DNA from: Symsagittifera roscoffensis
Taxonomy: Eukaryota; Xenacoelomorpha; Acoela; Convolutidae
Direction: 5' to 3'
DNA length: 64,000 nucleotides
Assembly: GCF_963678635.1 (NCBI RefSeq)
Contig: NC_087067.1
Location: forward strand, 19,233,018 to 19,297,017
The notes under the pieces are model-generated. The model made no database searches, was not told the origin of the DNA, and saw nothing but the letters and a program-made list of their open reading frames with translations. The translations under genes and the position numbers were made by a program. This document shows positions 43,608-55,366 of this stretch, in pieces (position 1 is the stretch's first letter; every line of letters begins with the position of its first letter).

Positions 43608-44195
43608 TGATGACTGTCGCGGAATATTCTACTTCTGGATTCACCAAAAGTCAAAAGTCATCGGCAATTGAAGACTACAACACACGAGCAGACGGTGACA
43701 ACCGCATTTTGCTGAAGCAGAGCAGAACAACAACACCCGTTTCACCCAGCAACGCTTAAATGTGGGTAGCAGATCAATATTCGGTGATCAACTGAGACAG
43801 ACAGGGAGGAAAAGAAGACAATCACGACTTCTCAACATCTCTGAGCTGACAGTTTCTTCAATCTACAGAAAGATGTTTATTGTGACCTACAACATCTCTA
43901 CTTTAAGTTCCAGTCAGAAGGCAGGGCAGCTGAGCTACTGACAAGGCAGACAAAGAAAGCAGATCTACAGGTTTTTCAACAATCAACAAAAACAGTTAGT
44001 TAAAACGAATTCAAAACTCAAACCTGGATTAAATTGATACAGCTGTCATTAAGTTCCCCGCCATAGAAGTGAAGTAACGGAACCGTTAGCACAACTATAT
44101 AATTGCAGCAATAAAACCTGATCAGTGATACCGCTGGCCTTTTTTTAAAAAAAAAATCTCATTTATATAGCAAACTCTCAAGTGCTTCCCCTAAA
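43608..44195 (+). other. E3 leader
   Basis: Noncoding. TGATGACTGTCGC directly follows the LTR and sits where a primer-binding site would be, but it lacks the usual TGG start. Confidence 0.45.
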
Positions 44196-45588
44196 ATGAG
44201 TAAGTGCTGTGTCTTATCATCAACTGTATCATCTTGATATTCATTCAACTGTAATACGCTGGCACACGTGCAAGTTTCAGTCAAACTCTACGGACGAACG
44301 GAAAAAGAAAACTTTTCAGAATTCGAGCAACTTTTTTAAGGCTACATCGGAGTAGCAGCGATACCAAACGCGCAACAAGCGAATTTATTATATCATCTAC
44401 GAGATAATGCGCTGAGATTCTATCAGAAACTAGGACCAGCAACTCCAGCGAACGTTCCCGCGAGTCTCATAGCTCTCAGGGATCACTTTTTCAATCCTCA
44501 GCTTCAAGAAGTCCATGTTTTAAAGCTAGAACAACTGCGATTCAACCCGAAAACCGATACTCCCGAAAATTTCTTCGTGAACTTGACAAAGAAAGCGCAG
44601 CGAGCGTATCTAACCCCACATTTGCCAGCTGTCGCCCCAATTGATCCCGCAATAATTGGAGCACCTGCAGCAGCCGAAGCAGCACGATTCCACCAAGAAA
44701 CTGCTCAAAGGCAAGAAAGAATAGATGCTGTACATGACAATCGAAACTAACAAACTAAACGACTTTTCATTAAGGGAACGCCAGGATGGCTGAAATCAAA
44801 GCTGATAGAACAACCACTTGCAACTACAGTTCAGGAATTGTGTAACCTGACCAAGAAGCAAATCACAATTCGTGAAATTTGCGAAAAAAAATTACCCGGA
44901 AGACGGATTTAACGAAGTAGACGACAAAGTCTCAGAAAATTTAATGAGCGCTCTCACAAAATTGTCCACAAATCAGGAACAAATGGAGAAACAGCTCAGC
45001 CAAAAAAGATCACAAATAACTGAGCAGTCGCAGAAACAATCTAATCCGCTTTCCGAACAGAATCGGAACAATAGCAGTCAGAGTGATCAGTATAGTGGCT
45101 ATCAGTCAAACCAAAATAACGGGTATGGACAACAACGAAGCAACAGAGGTGGAAGACGCAGAAATAATTGGCAAAATAAAATTGATGTCAACAATACTCA
45201 GCCAAAATTTCAAAATTTGCCACCAGTTGCACCACAGCAATAATCCCAGCGGTACCCTCAAAATCAGCAGCACCCAAACATGTACCCGAACCAGCACAAT
45301 CAGTCAATGGTACAAATGCATCCCTCAGAACTATTCCAACAGCCCCAGACGTATCCGACGCAACAATTTGTCGCAAATCAAAAGCCAAAAGCCAAAACGC
45401 AAAATCCAAACGGACCTTTCGTACCAATGGTGCGATTATCGGCCAAATTTTGCGACGTTTGTGGAAAATTTAACCACACAGCAAAAGTCAATGCTGGTGG
45501 CGACAGAAACTACAAGGACGCGGTCAAAACTTTCCGTTTCCAAACGAGCCAAAAAACTAATAAAACCACTGAGTCAGCCCCTTAAATA
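44196..45588 (+). pseudogene. E3 gag
   Basis: Readable pieces: VSVKLYGRTEKENFSEFEQL, GVAAIPNAQQANLLYHLRD, LIALRDHFFNPQLQEVHVL, RLFIKGTPGWLKSKLIEQPL (a capsid-type gag), then a Gln/Asn-rich tail (44872-45588). Stops interrupt it (TAA after FEQLF and near 44749, TAA at 45241-45243), and there is a frame change near 44870. A single zinc knuckle remains as FCDVCGKFNHTAKVNAG, whose last cysteine is replaced by asparagine. Confidence 0.75.
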
Positions 45589-45630
45589 ATCTAAATCACC
45601 TAAATCAACATCGAACGAACCTTTTCAACC

Positions 45631-45990
45631 TGATGAGATAATCAGTCTTTACGCAATAATTCCTGCGGAAGCAACAGTACTGACATACACAAAAATACGT
45701 TTCTCACAGGGATTACAACGAAGAGCCCTGGTCGATACAGGAGCCTGCGCAAATTTTATTTCAAAACAGACATTTGAAGACCTACAAGAGGAAGTAAACG
45801 AACCCAAACTTAAGAGAGTTAGAATGGCAGGAGGACAACAAGTCTCCATTGAAACTGAAGTAACATTAGAATTTCGATTGGCAGGCATGACATTTATGGA
45901 ATCATTTCTCGTTCTTCATGCAGCCAACTCAAAAATTCTAGGAAATTTTTTCTACAAAAAAACATCATATCCATGTCTGGCCAAAGTATA
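45631..45990 (+). pseudogene. E3 aspartic protease
   Basis: The motif RRALVDTGACANFISKQTF is the retropepsin active site. FRLAGMTFMESFLVLHAA and KILGNFFYKK form the later strand and flap-like part. A stop follows near 45988. It has no own ATG and would be made as part of gag-pol. It cleaves the polyprotein in intact relatives. Confidence 0.8.
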
Positions 45991-47410
45991 ATCTCCTGCA
46001 TTTCAACGATATGACTCTTCAAATCAACGAGATAAAACCTCCAAACGCGCCAAGAAGAGTCAATAGAGTGAAAAAATTCCCTTTGATTCTGACAAAACGT
46101 CAAACCATAGCCCCGCATCAGACGATTCTTGTAGAATGCCAGTTAGAGAACGTATGTCAAGACATGGAAAAAACCACCGGATTCCTTATTCCCGCTAAAG
46201 AATTTGAAGAAAACTGTGAAATTGCGTTCAGTTCGTCCATAAGCGAAGTGGTGAAAAAGTAATCACATCGTTTAACATCACCGATCATCACTTTACTTTG
46301 CCTTTCAAAACCAAAATTGGGAATTTTTCAATTCTGACTCTGAATGGAGCAGAAAATTTATTCCCCATCGAACCTGAAATGATTGCATTTGCAAATTGAA
46401 TCACCTGGACGATATTGAAATGGGCATTAATGAGTTATTTCAACAATCGTTTGATAAACAGCCCCAATTGAAGCATGAACATGAGTTTGAGAAATTTTGG
46501 TTTCCTACACCTGAAACATGTCAAAACCCCGAATTACTTCCCCAAATCAAACCTGACATTTCCGATCAGATTCTTCATTTTCATGGTCCAGAAAAAATGG
46601 AACCGAAATTGAACCTTCAAGATAGATTGACATTTATCGAGAGTTTTAAGTGGGAGAATTCCGTGTTGACAGAAGAACAAAGGTCAAAAGTAGAAGATTT
46701 GCTTTTTGCTTGTTGACTTTTTGGACATCTTCGCCAAACATAAATTCGATGTTGGGTACAATTTGGACCTCAAAATTAAACTAAAACCGGAAGACACACG
46801 ACCTCTGTATACACAAGGACCACCTACGCCGATACATTTGCGACACGAATTGACAGTGGAACTTGCCTTTATGCACTATTATGGACTTATAACAACATTG
46901 TTACATTCCAAATACAGCAGTCCTCTGTTTGCGCATGGAAAGCCATCGTGTAAAGTGCGGATGTTGATTGACCTCAGAAGGATAAACCATTCACTCAAGA
47001 ATGACTATATCAACAGCAACTTTCCCATCTCAAACATGACTGATGCATCAAACCAATTCGCAGGAAAGAGTTTGCTTACCAAGTTGGACTGTTCGCAAGC
47101 ATACCATTGTGTGCAAATGGCAGATGACCTTTCAGTACAATTTTTGGCATTTAATTTCGGTTCACGAACTTACGCCTACAAATGCCTGGCCCAGGGTCTA
47201 AGCAAATCAGTCACAGGATTTAGTTCATTTATCCGACACTACCTTGATCCATGCCTAGCTGCGGATTTATGTACACAGTTCATGGATGACATAAGAATTG
47301 TAGTGAATAATTTTGATGAACTAATACCGACCCTTCCGAAAATCTTTGAATGTGTACGGAAATCAGGACTAAAACTGTCGCCAAATAAATGTGAAATAGG
47401 AACTCAATGA
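45991..47410 (+). pseudogene. E3 protease-RT spacer and reverse transcriptase
   Basis: 46011-46262 and 46396-46716 are spacer frames of no clear domain, separated by frame breaks. RT occupies 46706-47410: GKPSCKVRMLIDLRRINHSL, motif A LTKLDCSQAYHCVQMAD, motif B YKCLAQGLSKSVTGFSSF and motif C CTQFMDDIRIVV. Both catalytic aspartate sites are kept. A stop (TGA at 47408) precedes the following MKFLGN segment. Confidence 0.85.
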
Positions 47411-48100
47411 ATGAAATTCCTTGGTAACATAATAAAACTAGCAGGAGTGTCGCCTGAGCAAAAGAAAATTTCAACTTTCCTAAACAAAATCAAAAAGCCA
47501 CAAACTGTAAATTAGTTTAAAGGACTAATCGGATTTGTGCAATTCTTTCGGATTTATACGCCAAGTTTAGGTGAAAAACTGACACCAATTTTACCGTCTC
47601 CCCAGGAAATACATTCCTTTTCAAACCAATAATGAATATCATAAAAGCCTCGAAGTACTAAAACACGATTTAATCCAAGCATCGGATATAACATTGCGAT
47701 TGCCAAAACCAGAATTACAATACGTAATACTATGTGATGCAAGCTATCATGGAACCGGTTTTGTGCAATGGCTGAAGATTATGTGAAAACTGACAACAAA
47801 GGTGAAATAAAAACGTATGCACAAGTGACTTTTGGTTCAAGACTCTTCAACACTGCACAACCGAAGTTCTCTATTTATTACAAAGAATTCTTAGCTTTGT
47901 AATTTGCTCTAGATCATTTCTCTCACTTCTTCTGGGGATCATCAAAGCCAGTGATCATTTTCACTGATAATAGAAACCTAACACCTCACTTTCAAGCTAA
48001 GACAATTCGAACTTGGATCGTGTCACGGCATTCAATATCATCATCGCGCATATACCTGGAAAAGCAAATTATGCAGCAGATTTTTTGTCTCGAATGCAGA
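47411..48100 (+). pseudogene. E3 RT connection and RNase H
   Basis: In pieces: KFLGNIIKLAGVSPEQ, FKGLIGFVQFFRIYTP, then RNase H YVILCDASYHGTGFV, VTFGSRLFNTAQPKFS, IIFTDNRN and NIIIAHIPGKANYAADFLSR. At least four stops or shifts occur. Confidence 0.78.
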
Positions 48101-49794
48101 CTGACCCATCAGCCTCTCTATCACTGAAATTGATAGACAAAATACCAGTACAAGAGATACAGATCGACACAACAGCGAAAGTACCTGACGCATCACTAAA
48201 TTTAGTACAAACAGTGAATGATGCATTCCCTGAAACCCAAACGAAACTATTAGATGAGGCATTAAAAACTCAATTGCAAAAACTCGGTCTATACGAAACC
48301 TATCTACGTGAGCTAATTGCTCAAGAAGATCAAGACACTCTAGCACCTCAGACGTTTGTTCGAATATCAAGACCAATCATAGCAGCAGTCCAATACCCGG
48401 ATCCTGCAGATGTATTTCATGACCTGAATATGAGTCACGAAGCGCTCGACTTGAAAACCGAGCAAGAGAAACACCCCGACATAGAGGAAGTGAAGACCGG
48501 GAAACGTAATGAACAAATTCCCAATCTCACTTACGAAAACAATCGCAGAAAGAAGTATGCCAAACAATTCAACCGGCTGATAATAGAAGAAGATGTACTG
48601 TATCGAAACTTCTACGACGACACGATACAAGTGAAATTCAAGCAATACTGCTTGCTAAAACACCTTTGGAACGAGGTTGTGTATCGACTTCACAACTCTC
48701 GAACAGGTGGATATCTGGGAATGACGAGAACCACAGAATAGTTTCAAAAACGATTCTACCTCCCAGAACTCACCGAATTCCTAACTAACACAATCAAGAA
48801 CTGTTTAACGTGCTTGCAACTCAAAAGAGCATCTGCGAAATACCAAATAACTCCATTACAGCCAATCTCGTCATTACAATGCGTGCCAGGAGACATGATG
48901 CAAATTGACATAGTTAGACCACTGAAGTTACCAGTGTATAAATTTGTCCTAACTGGAATCGATGTTTTCTCAAAATACTTGTTTGCAGCACCACTGACAA
49001 ATGCGAGCGCCGATAGTGTCGAAGAAGCTTACGAAAAGTTTCTTCATGCACAGTTACATGCCAAAAAGAATACTCGCAGATCTCGGAAAGACATTCACGT
49101 CTGAACTCATGCACGAATTGGCGACGTTGCTCGAAATTAAAATTAACCATGCGACTCTGAAACATCCGCAGACCATAGGCCTGGTCGAACGATCCCATGG
49201 ACCACTTAAAAGAATCCTAAAGCTGAACACTAATGAACAGTGGTCAGACTGGCACAAATATGTCCCATTGGCTACCTTCATCCACAATATTTCAAACTCT
49301 TCATCAATTGGATGCTGCCCAAGCTCAATTTTTCATGGAAGAGAACCGATGAAACTACTTGATCTTCGCTTTTCATTAAAAGCAATGAAAGCAGTAACAG
49401 CAGAGTCAGATTTTGTTACGGCAATGCAAGATGCAATGCTCGAAAAGGAACGAAAAAGAGTTCGATCTCTTCATACCATAAATATAGAGGATGTTACGAC
49501 CAAAAAGCATTTACGCAGCCACTCCAAGTCCACTCATTTTGTCTCCTGCTAGATTCTCTATTGACTACGCAGACAGACTTTGGAAGCAAATCAATACAAC
49601 TCTGGATACCTCTGTACAGAGTTGAGAAAGTGTTGACAAATTCGAACTACATAATTCGGAAAATTGGAACAACCTACATGCAATGCGTACACCGAATTCG
49701 TCTCAGAGCCGTTGGTCCACAACATCAACCAGACGATGTCGAACCAATAGATCCAGCGAAGTTGCAAACAGATCTATCACTCAGGAAATATTGA
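48101..49794 (+). pseudogene. E3 integrase
   Basis: The zinc-domain remnants are RLHNSRTGGYLGM (His of the first pair changed) and TIKNCLTCLQLKR. Core: Asp in MMQIDIVRPLKL, VLTGIDVFSKYLFAAPL, Asp in ILADLGKTFTSEL and Glu in IGLVERSHGPLK. TAG at 48739-48741 and a frameshift near 49060 split it. The C-terminal barrel is LWIPLYRVEKVLTNSNYIIR, with MQCVHRIRLRAVG. Confidence 0.8.
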
Positions 49795-50499
49795 AGTGAA
49801 TCAGGACTTTTTGATGATTACTTACCAAGACTCTTAGACGACATCCAACCCGAGAGCAGCGGACAAAACAATGATCCGATTCCACCTGCACGAGTCCGAC
49901 TGTCTCTACCTCTCGGATTTTCTCTAGCCGCAGCACCCACACCAGTAGCACCAATTATGTCACCACCACCGGTACCGCTACCAATTGCAGCACTGCCGCC
50001 ACCCACACTTCTACCGGACCCAGTGCCAGATCCAACTCCCGAAGTAGCGCCCGAAGCCGTATACATACCGGAGCTACCACTCGCGGAACTACCAGCAGCA
50101 CAGTCTATGGGTAAGATTAATGAACGAGGCCCGGCAGAAGTAATCAATAGGGACTCTGACCCTGAAGGATACAATCTTGAAGAATTGTTCAAAGAACCAC
50201 AGCCAGTTGTTAGACGAAAAGCAGCAACTGAAGCTCGAGATAGAATTCACGCACAACTTAGATTCAATAAAAATGTTCGATATCACCTTTACCTAAGCTT
50301 CACAAACAACCTCGAAGGAAGTCCTACGCACCGTAGACGGACACGAAGTTGCTTCTATAAAATTCAGTCCAAGATCAACTCAGAACGAAAATCGAACAAA
50401 AATACAGAAGAAAGTGGAAGAGGCAAATGAATTTTTCCCTCCTCCTGAAAAGAAAGCGAATATAATCAAAGACAGCTTGAAGCGAGCGAAAAAAAACTG
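49795..50499 (+). pseudogene. E3 pol C-terminal tail, proline-rich
   Basis: After an in-frame TGA at 49792 the same frame reads a Pro/Val/Ala-rich tract (PPPVPLPIAALPPPTLLPDP) followed by a charged segment (VINRDSDPEGYNLEELFKEP). A frameshift near 50310 leads to a Lys-rich end finishing at about 50499. Probably disordered. Confidence 0.6.
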
Positions 50500-50538
50500 A
50501 ATAAACGTAATGACGGACCTGGCTGCAACAAAGATTCG

Positions 50539-50991
50539 ATGATTTCAATTTACGATGAACCAAATATCTTTGTCAGACCAGGAAATGTTTGGCAGTTTCC
50601 GGGCTCTATAGCTCACTGTGTCTCAAGTGACTTCCAAATGACAAAACGAGTAGCACGACAAATCATCAATGCCTATTCATGCATTAGAAAAACCCTATAA
50701 AGCCTTGAAACACCAATAGTTGGATCATCAGTTGCAGTTTCTTTGCCTTGGGAAAACAAGTCAATTTTCAATCTAGTTACAAAATCTCAATTTTTCGAAA
50801 AACCAACCTTCTACAATTTGTCACGAAGTCTCAATTTCATGAAGAAGCAGCTCCTGCAGAAAAGCATACGACAGATTGCCCTACCAATGATTGGATGGGG
50901 ACTAGACAAATTGAAAGAAAGTAGATTTTTTATCCTAATAAGCGACATTTTCGAAAAAAAAACAAACACCAAAATTTTTATTTATATATAA
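50539..50991 (+). pseudogene. E3 macro domain, OARD1/TARG1-like, one in-frame stop
   Basis: About 150 codons. The first strand FVRPGNVWQFPGSIAHCVSS corresponds to the GDLF...SLAHC(I/V)S start of OARD1-type macro domains (O-acetyl-ADP-ribose deacetylase 1, TARG1), which bind ADP-ribose and remove it from acetyl or glutamate esters. VGSSVAVSLPWENKSIFNLV, TKSQFFEKPTFYNLSRSLNF and IRQIALPMIGWGLDKLKES match the rest. The Asp of GLD, equivalent to the catalytic Asp of TARG1, is kept. The glycine-rich turn after the first helix (MGxGIA in the family) reads MTKRVA, so ligand binding is doubtful. TAA at 50698-50700 interrupts it. It follows pol by 40 bases and lies inside the element. Confidence 0.75.
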
Positions 50992-51239
50992 AAAAGGCGC
51001 GATATCGCCTAGTACCGTTCATGCCTTCATTATAACCATTGCCAGCTCCAACAGCAGCCAATTGATGCTATCGAAGTTCGAGAATAACGACTTTGAAACG
51101 AAGAAAAATTGATTTTTCGAGAAAATCGATATTTTAACCTCGAAGTTTCCCAAAAAACTGACACCATAGTCACTACACACGAACAAAAACAGTTTCAGAC
51201 CCTTATATAACATTTCAACACCTATCTGGACAATATACG

Positions 51240-51900
51240 AAGTGGGTCCACTAGCAGACCACAACTTCACGAGATCTCGAAAAATCCACCTGCTGCCCAT
51301 GTTTAAGCATTACGAATAAAAAAGTTTTTCCTCCCCGATCAACGAGTGGAAGGAAATTCAGAAAGAAGTTTTGGGCTCATTTATCATCACATCACCAATG
51401 ATGAACAGGTACAAAATCGGTCCACTAGGAGACATCAAGTTCGCGAGATCTCGAAAAAACAACCTGTTGCCCATGTTTAAGCATTACGAATAAAAAAGTT
51501 TTTCCTCCCCGATCAATGAGTGGAAGGAAGTTTTTTGGGCTCATTGATCATCACATCACCAATGATGAACAGGCACAAAGTCGGTCCACCAGGAGACATA
51601 CACTGCGCAAGATCTCGAAAAAACAACCTGTTGCCCATGTTTAAGCATTACGAAAAAAAAAGTTTTTCCTCCCCGATCAACGAGTGGAAGGAAAGTCAAA
51701 TTTTTTGGGCTCATTGATCATCACATCACGAATAATGAACAGGCACAAAGTCGGTCCACTAGGAGACATTAACTTCGTGAGATCTCGAAAAAACAACCTG
51801 TTGCCCATGTTTAAGCATTACGAATAAAAAAGTTTTTCCTCCCCGATCAAAGAGTGGAAGGAAATTCAAAATTTTTGGGCTCAGTGATCTTCAAAACACC
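51240..51900 (+). repeat. E3 minisatellite, four copies of about 165-175 bp
   Basis: The word GAGATCTCGAAAAA recurs at 51271, 51445, 51609 and 51779 (spacings 174, 164, 170). Each is followed by CCTGTTGCCCATGTTTAAGC and CCTCCCCGATCAA. It lies between the macro-domain frame and the 3' LTR. Confidence 0.85.
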
Positions 51901-53123
51901 AATGAGGAACCTGCAAGAAGTGAGTCCACTAGCAAACCACCATTGGGAGATCTGAATCAAATTGAAACGAGATCGGATTTGAAACGACCATATATTAAGA
52001 TAGGAGAAACAAGAAAAACACATTTCGAGGAAATTATTTTCAGAATTGCAAACAGAAAACTCCCAAATGAGCCCAAAAATATTCAATAGAATAGTTGGGA
52101 CAAGCTTGAAAGCTTTCAGAGACACTGAACTAGTTCTTCAAAACAGTAAAAGCACGATAAATCCCAGGAAACAAACAAAAAAATGATGAAAAATTCGAGC
52201 TTATCATCAATAATTCATCTTGATGCCAAATTTTGCTCAGGCGAGCCAGCAATTACCTGGAAACGCCTGTAAAAGTGAAGTGCAACGTCTGTAGAAGAAC
52301 TTAAAACACAAAACAATAGCCAGATTTTGCACAAAAAGACGTTAATTGCGACAAAAAGCAAAAATTTTTTTTTTGAAAATTGAGCATTTTGACTTTACAA
52401 AAAAAAAGTCTATCGTCACCTTTCAGGGCGTCAGGCCACCAGAGGCACAAAACACCCAAAGGACGAAGATGAAAACACTTCTCAACTATCAGATGTTGTC
52501 TGAAAACAACAGTAAAACTAATAAGCACGTACACCAAAATACAAATTGCTTTACTAGCTGTCAACTTCGAAAATAAGATCGTGAAATTTTTCGACAAAAA
52601 AAAATTGAGGCTAAAAGAAAAAAAAAACGCTTATAGTCAAGTGAATGATCAACTTCAGCATCACTGAAGCAAAATGCGAAGGTCATGCGAAAAACAACGA
52701 ACGAAGAAAGCGACACGATAAAAAACAAATGAAAGAAAGCAAAGAACATAAATACTACACGCCAAATCAGTTGCCGTGCAAATTTAGTTACAGTTGATAA
52801 CTGACAATATCATGCTATCATCGAACTGACCATATCATCTATCACTTAACTCACATAACCCGACTCAATGTGGCCTTTTGTCCCCACTAAAATATTTCCC
52901 ATTTAAACTCAATCCAATTTTATTTCATATTATAAATTGAAGTATTAAACTGTGCATCTAAATCAATGAGTGTGAATTACTTTTTTCAATAACGGGATAG
53001 ACACATAAATAGTTTTCCTGTAGCAGTATATATTTTGTCAAAATGATTGTAAAATTTTTTAAACTGAATTATTTTAACTGTAAACAGTCAAAAACTTAAA
53101 CCACCCGGGAAGATTTCTTATTG
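51901..53123 (+). other. E3 3' noncoding region
   Basis: AT-rich, with no recognised domain and no convincing polypurine tract before the 3' LTR. Confidence 0.5.
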
Positions 53124-53479
53124 TGAGAAGTTTATACATTTATATTTATTAAACTATTAAAACATTGATGGTATTTGATACCAATCATTAGAGAGATTGA
53201 GGCCGAGCTAGTAATCAATTGGGTAGACTTGAACAGAATAAAATATTATATCATGCTCTATCTTGCGCTGATCGACTAGTGATATTCCAGAAGTTAAGAA
53301 CCGAATCCTGCGTCCTTAAAAGCAAGATAAGTCTTAACCGCTGGAGGCATATAACTTATGAATTAAAAACAATAACACCTGATAGCCTGTAGCGCTAATT
53401 ACCTTTCGAACAGCTCGTAATAATTAAAATAAACGACGATATAGCTGTCCACAGCCATCCGAAGGGACATTATATCACA
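53124..53479 (+). repeat. E3 3' LTR
   Basis: 356 bp, TGAGAAGTTTATAC to TATATCACA, the longer of the two copies. Confidence 0.85.
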
Positions 53480-54761
53480 GCTGCCAAGAGATCATAATTT
53501 CATTGTTATTGCTCTCGAGTTCGTGTTTACAATGGAAATTCTTATGACAAACAAAAAATACGAAATGCTAGTTTATGATGCATACGCTTACTTCAAACCT
53601 TGGATTCAAACAGTCACCTCAATTTCGTGGCGGTTCAAAAGCTAGAACTAAAATGATGTGAATAAAAAAACAAAAAAAACTTTTTTTTCAACTTCTTATC
53701 AAAAAGAAATTGAAAGCGAATTCTTAACTTAAAACAGAAAATTATACTCGAAGCAAAAATTTCAAAGTTGCTTTTTTCACAAGTAGAAAAAACTTTTTAA
53801 GGCTTATTAATTTGTCACATTTTACAGTTTTTTATATGACATATCATTCGACCCATTCCAATGATCATTGTGCTATCTGAGTTTCCACAAAAAAAACACC
53901 TCTGAATACAAAGTTTTTCTCCATATTTGGAACAATTATCGTTACGCTTGATTTACTGTAATTGTCCTTAATCTTTTTTCCAGGTAAATTAAATCATTTA
54001 AATTCCTTAATTGCTCGCTTGACTTATTTCAAACTAACTAATTTTTCTGTGGGTCTTCGGACAAACTTGGTCTAAAGGTAAGAAATACGCTTGAAATGCC
54101 AAATTTTCTGTCTGGGAATGAGTTTGGCCAGGTCTTGATTTTTTTTCACGGAAAACTTTCAATATAAAAAAAAATTCGGCCTAATAAATGTCTGCTTAAA
54201 TTATGTCGGCTCAGTTACCACATCACGGGTACTTCTTGTACTGTGAGCAAATTTCAAGTTAACTGCAATTGTTTTTGATTTCTAATTTTACTAAATCTGA
54301 TTATTATTTTTTTGTTGTTGCTTAAAAGCTCTATTTGGCATCGATTGCTATTCAATCTTACGTATATTGGCTCAATGACCTTTTTTGCATCTTTTCATGA
54401 CATCTTTTTTGGGTTAGTTGCCGCTCAATTAGTGTTTCTGAATGCTTTCTGGACTATTTTCTTTAAATTGGACAGCAATCCAGATAAAATTCGAAACTTC
54501 TGTAATTTGTTTTTCTAAGTTTTGCTTATTTTTTACTTTGTATCTTTCTTATGATTTTTTATCTGCTAGCTTAAATTTACAAGTGTAAAAGTTATCATCA
54601 TAAATTTTCTTTAGACTCATTTTTCTCTTTCATATTAATCTGGCTCAGACTAAGAGCAAAAAACAAAAGCGCGAAAACTTGTTCAAATCATCTGCTGTTC
54701 TAGACAGCAGTCAAATACGACACTGCTGTAGATGCTTTGGTGCTGGGCGTGCATTGCTGAC
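53480..54761. other. No gene recognised; downstream intron or 3' part of the LIM gene
   Basis: T-rich. If the LIM gene continues downstream on the minus strand, further exons should lie here or beyond; I saw none with a clear LIM motif. Confidence 0.4.
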
Positions 54762-54877
54762 TGTGGGTGTAGTCTCCATTTTTGTTTTTCTTGTATGGCC
54801 CTGCTATGGGCTTCACACATCGGCCACACTTGAAACACTCAGCATGGAAGATTTTACCGTCGTAAGTTCGTAATGAC
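54762..54877 (-). CDS. LIM-domain protein, downstream exon
   Basis: It encodes SLRTYDGKIFHAECFKCGRC and then VKPIAGPYKKNKNGDYTH: the His, Cys, Cys, Cys (HX2CX2CX2C) middle of a LIM zinc-binding domain. The acceptor is CAG at 54880-54878. A donor GT directly after the TH codons (54761-54760) is the likeliest end but less certain. Joined to the exon at 62542-62738 through a phase-2 junction, the first cysteine pair of that exon (CDYC) is placed 17-18 residues before this His, exactly LIM spacing. LIM proteins are adaptors at actin and adhesion sites or in nuclei; which subfamily cannot be told from one and a half domains. Confidence 0.75.
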
Positions 54878-55013
54878 CTGCTTCCTAAAAAGTGGTTCAA
54901 TGAATGAATCACTTAGAGGAAGTTTCAAAATTTCCGCCTCCCCCTGCAAAACCTGCTACTGATTCAGTTGAAAATGTTCCTCCATTTCAACGAACTTCGG
55001 TATTTTCGAACCC

Positions 55014-55366
55014 GAGCTCTCCCAAAGCACTAAAAAGTCCCTGTTTTTGCCAAAATTTCTGCGCCGCATGCAAAATTTTGAAAAAAACAGGCCAAAAAGG
55101 CGTTTTTAGGCACTTTCTGGAAAAAAATTACCAAAAAATTGCGTTTTTTTTTTGGCGCGCGCTCCCCCCTTAAAGTAAGTATATATTGGCGCCAAAGGCG
55201 CCTTTAGAAAAATTTTAGGGTCCGTCTGCCAAAATTGGATATCTGAAAATAGTTCAAAGGGGGGACCCTTTGGGTCGGCAGGGGGTCGAATCCCTAAGGG
55301 AAAAGGCGTCTGCCCGAGCCCCCCCCCCTAAATCCGCCCCCGCCCCTCCCCCCCTAAATCCGCACC
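55014..55366 (+). mobile_element. hAT-like element, copy 4 (5' truncated)
   Basis: Nearly identical to about 4198-4532: CGAGCTCTCCCAAAGCACT, GGCGCGCGCTCCCCCCT, ATATATTGGCGCC, GGGACCCTTTGGGTCGGCAG. It ends with CTAAATCCGCACCTG. The left terminus is missing, and no target duplication was found. It sits in the LIM-gene intron. Confidence 0.7.

Larger units (their letters stand above)
43277..53479 (+). mobile_element. E3: Ty3/Gypsy-like LTR retrotransposon carrying a macro domain (10.2 kb)
   Basis: LTRs 43277-43607 and 53124-53479. The plus-strand order is gag, protease, RT, RNase H, integrase, then a proline-rich tail, a separate macro-domain frame, a four-copy minisatellite and a noncoding remainder. 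No target duplication was found at the outer flanks (TTAA versus GCTG), so the copy may be rearranged or recombinant. Frames are broken many times. The RT (SLLTKLDCSQAYHCVQ ... QFMDDIRIV) is of a lineage distinct from E1, E2 and E4. Confidence 0.9.

Noticed and set aside
43608..43620. E3 primer-binding site TGATGACTGTCGC
   Set aside because: It does not start with TGG and no tRNA could be matched by eye, so it was not listed as a feature.
50539..50991. Macro domain as an independent host gene
   Set aside because: It lies inside E3 between pol and the 3' LTR on the same strand, with no introns or flanking host sequence. Capture by the element is the simpler reading, though a later insertion is not excluded.
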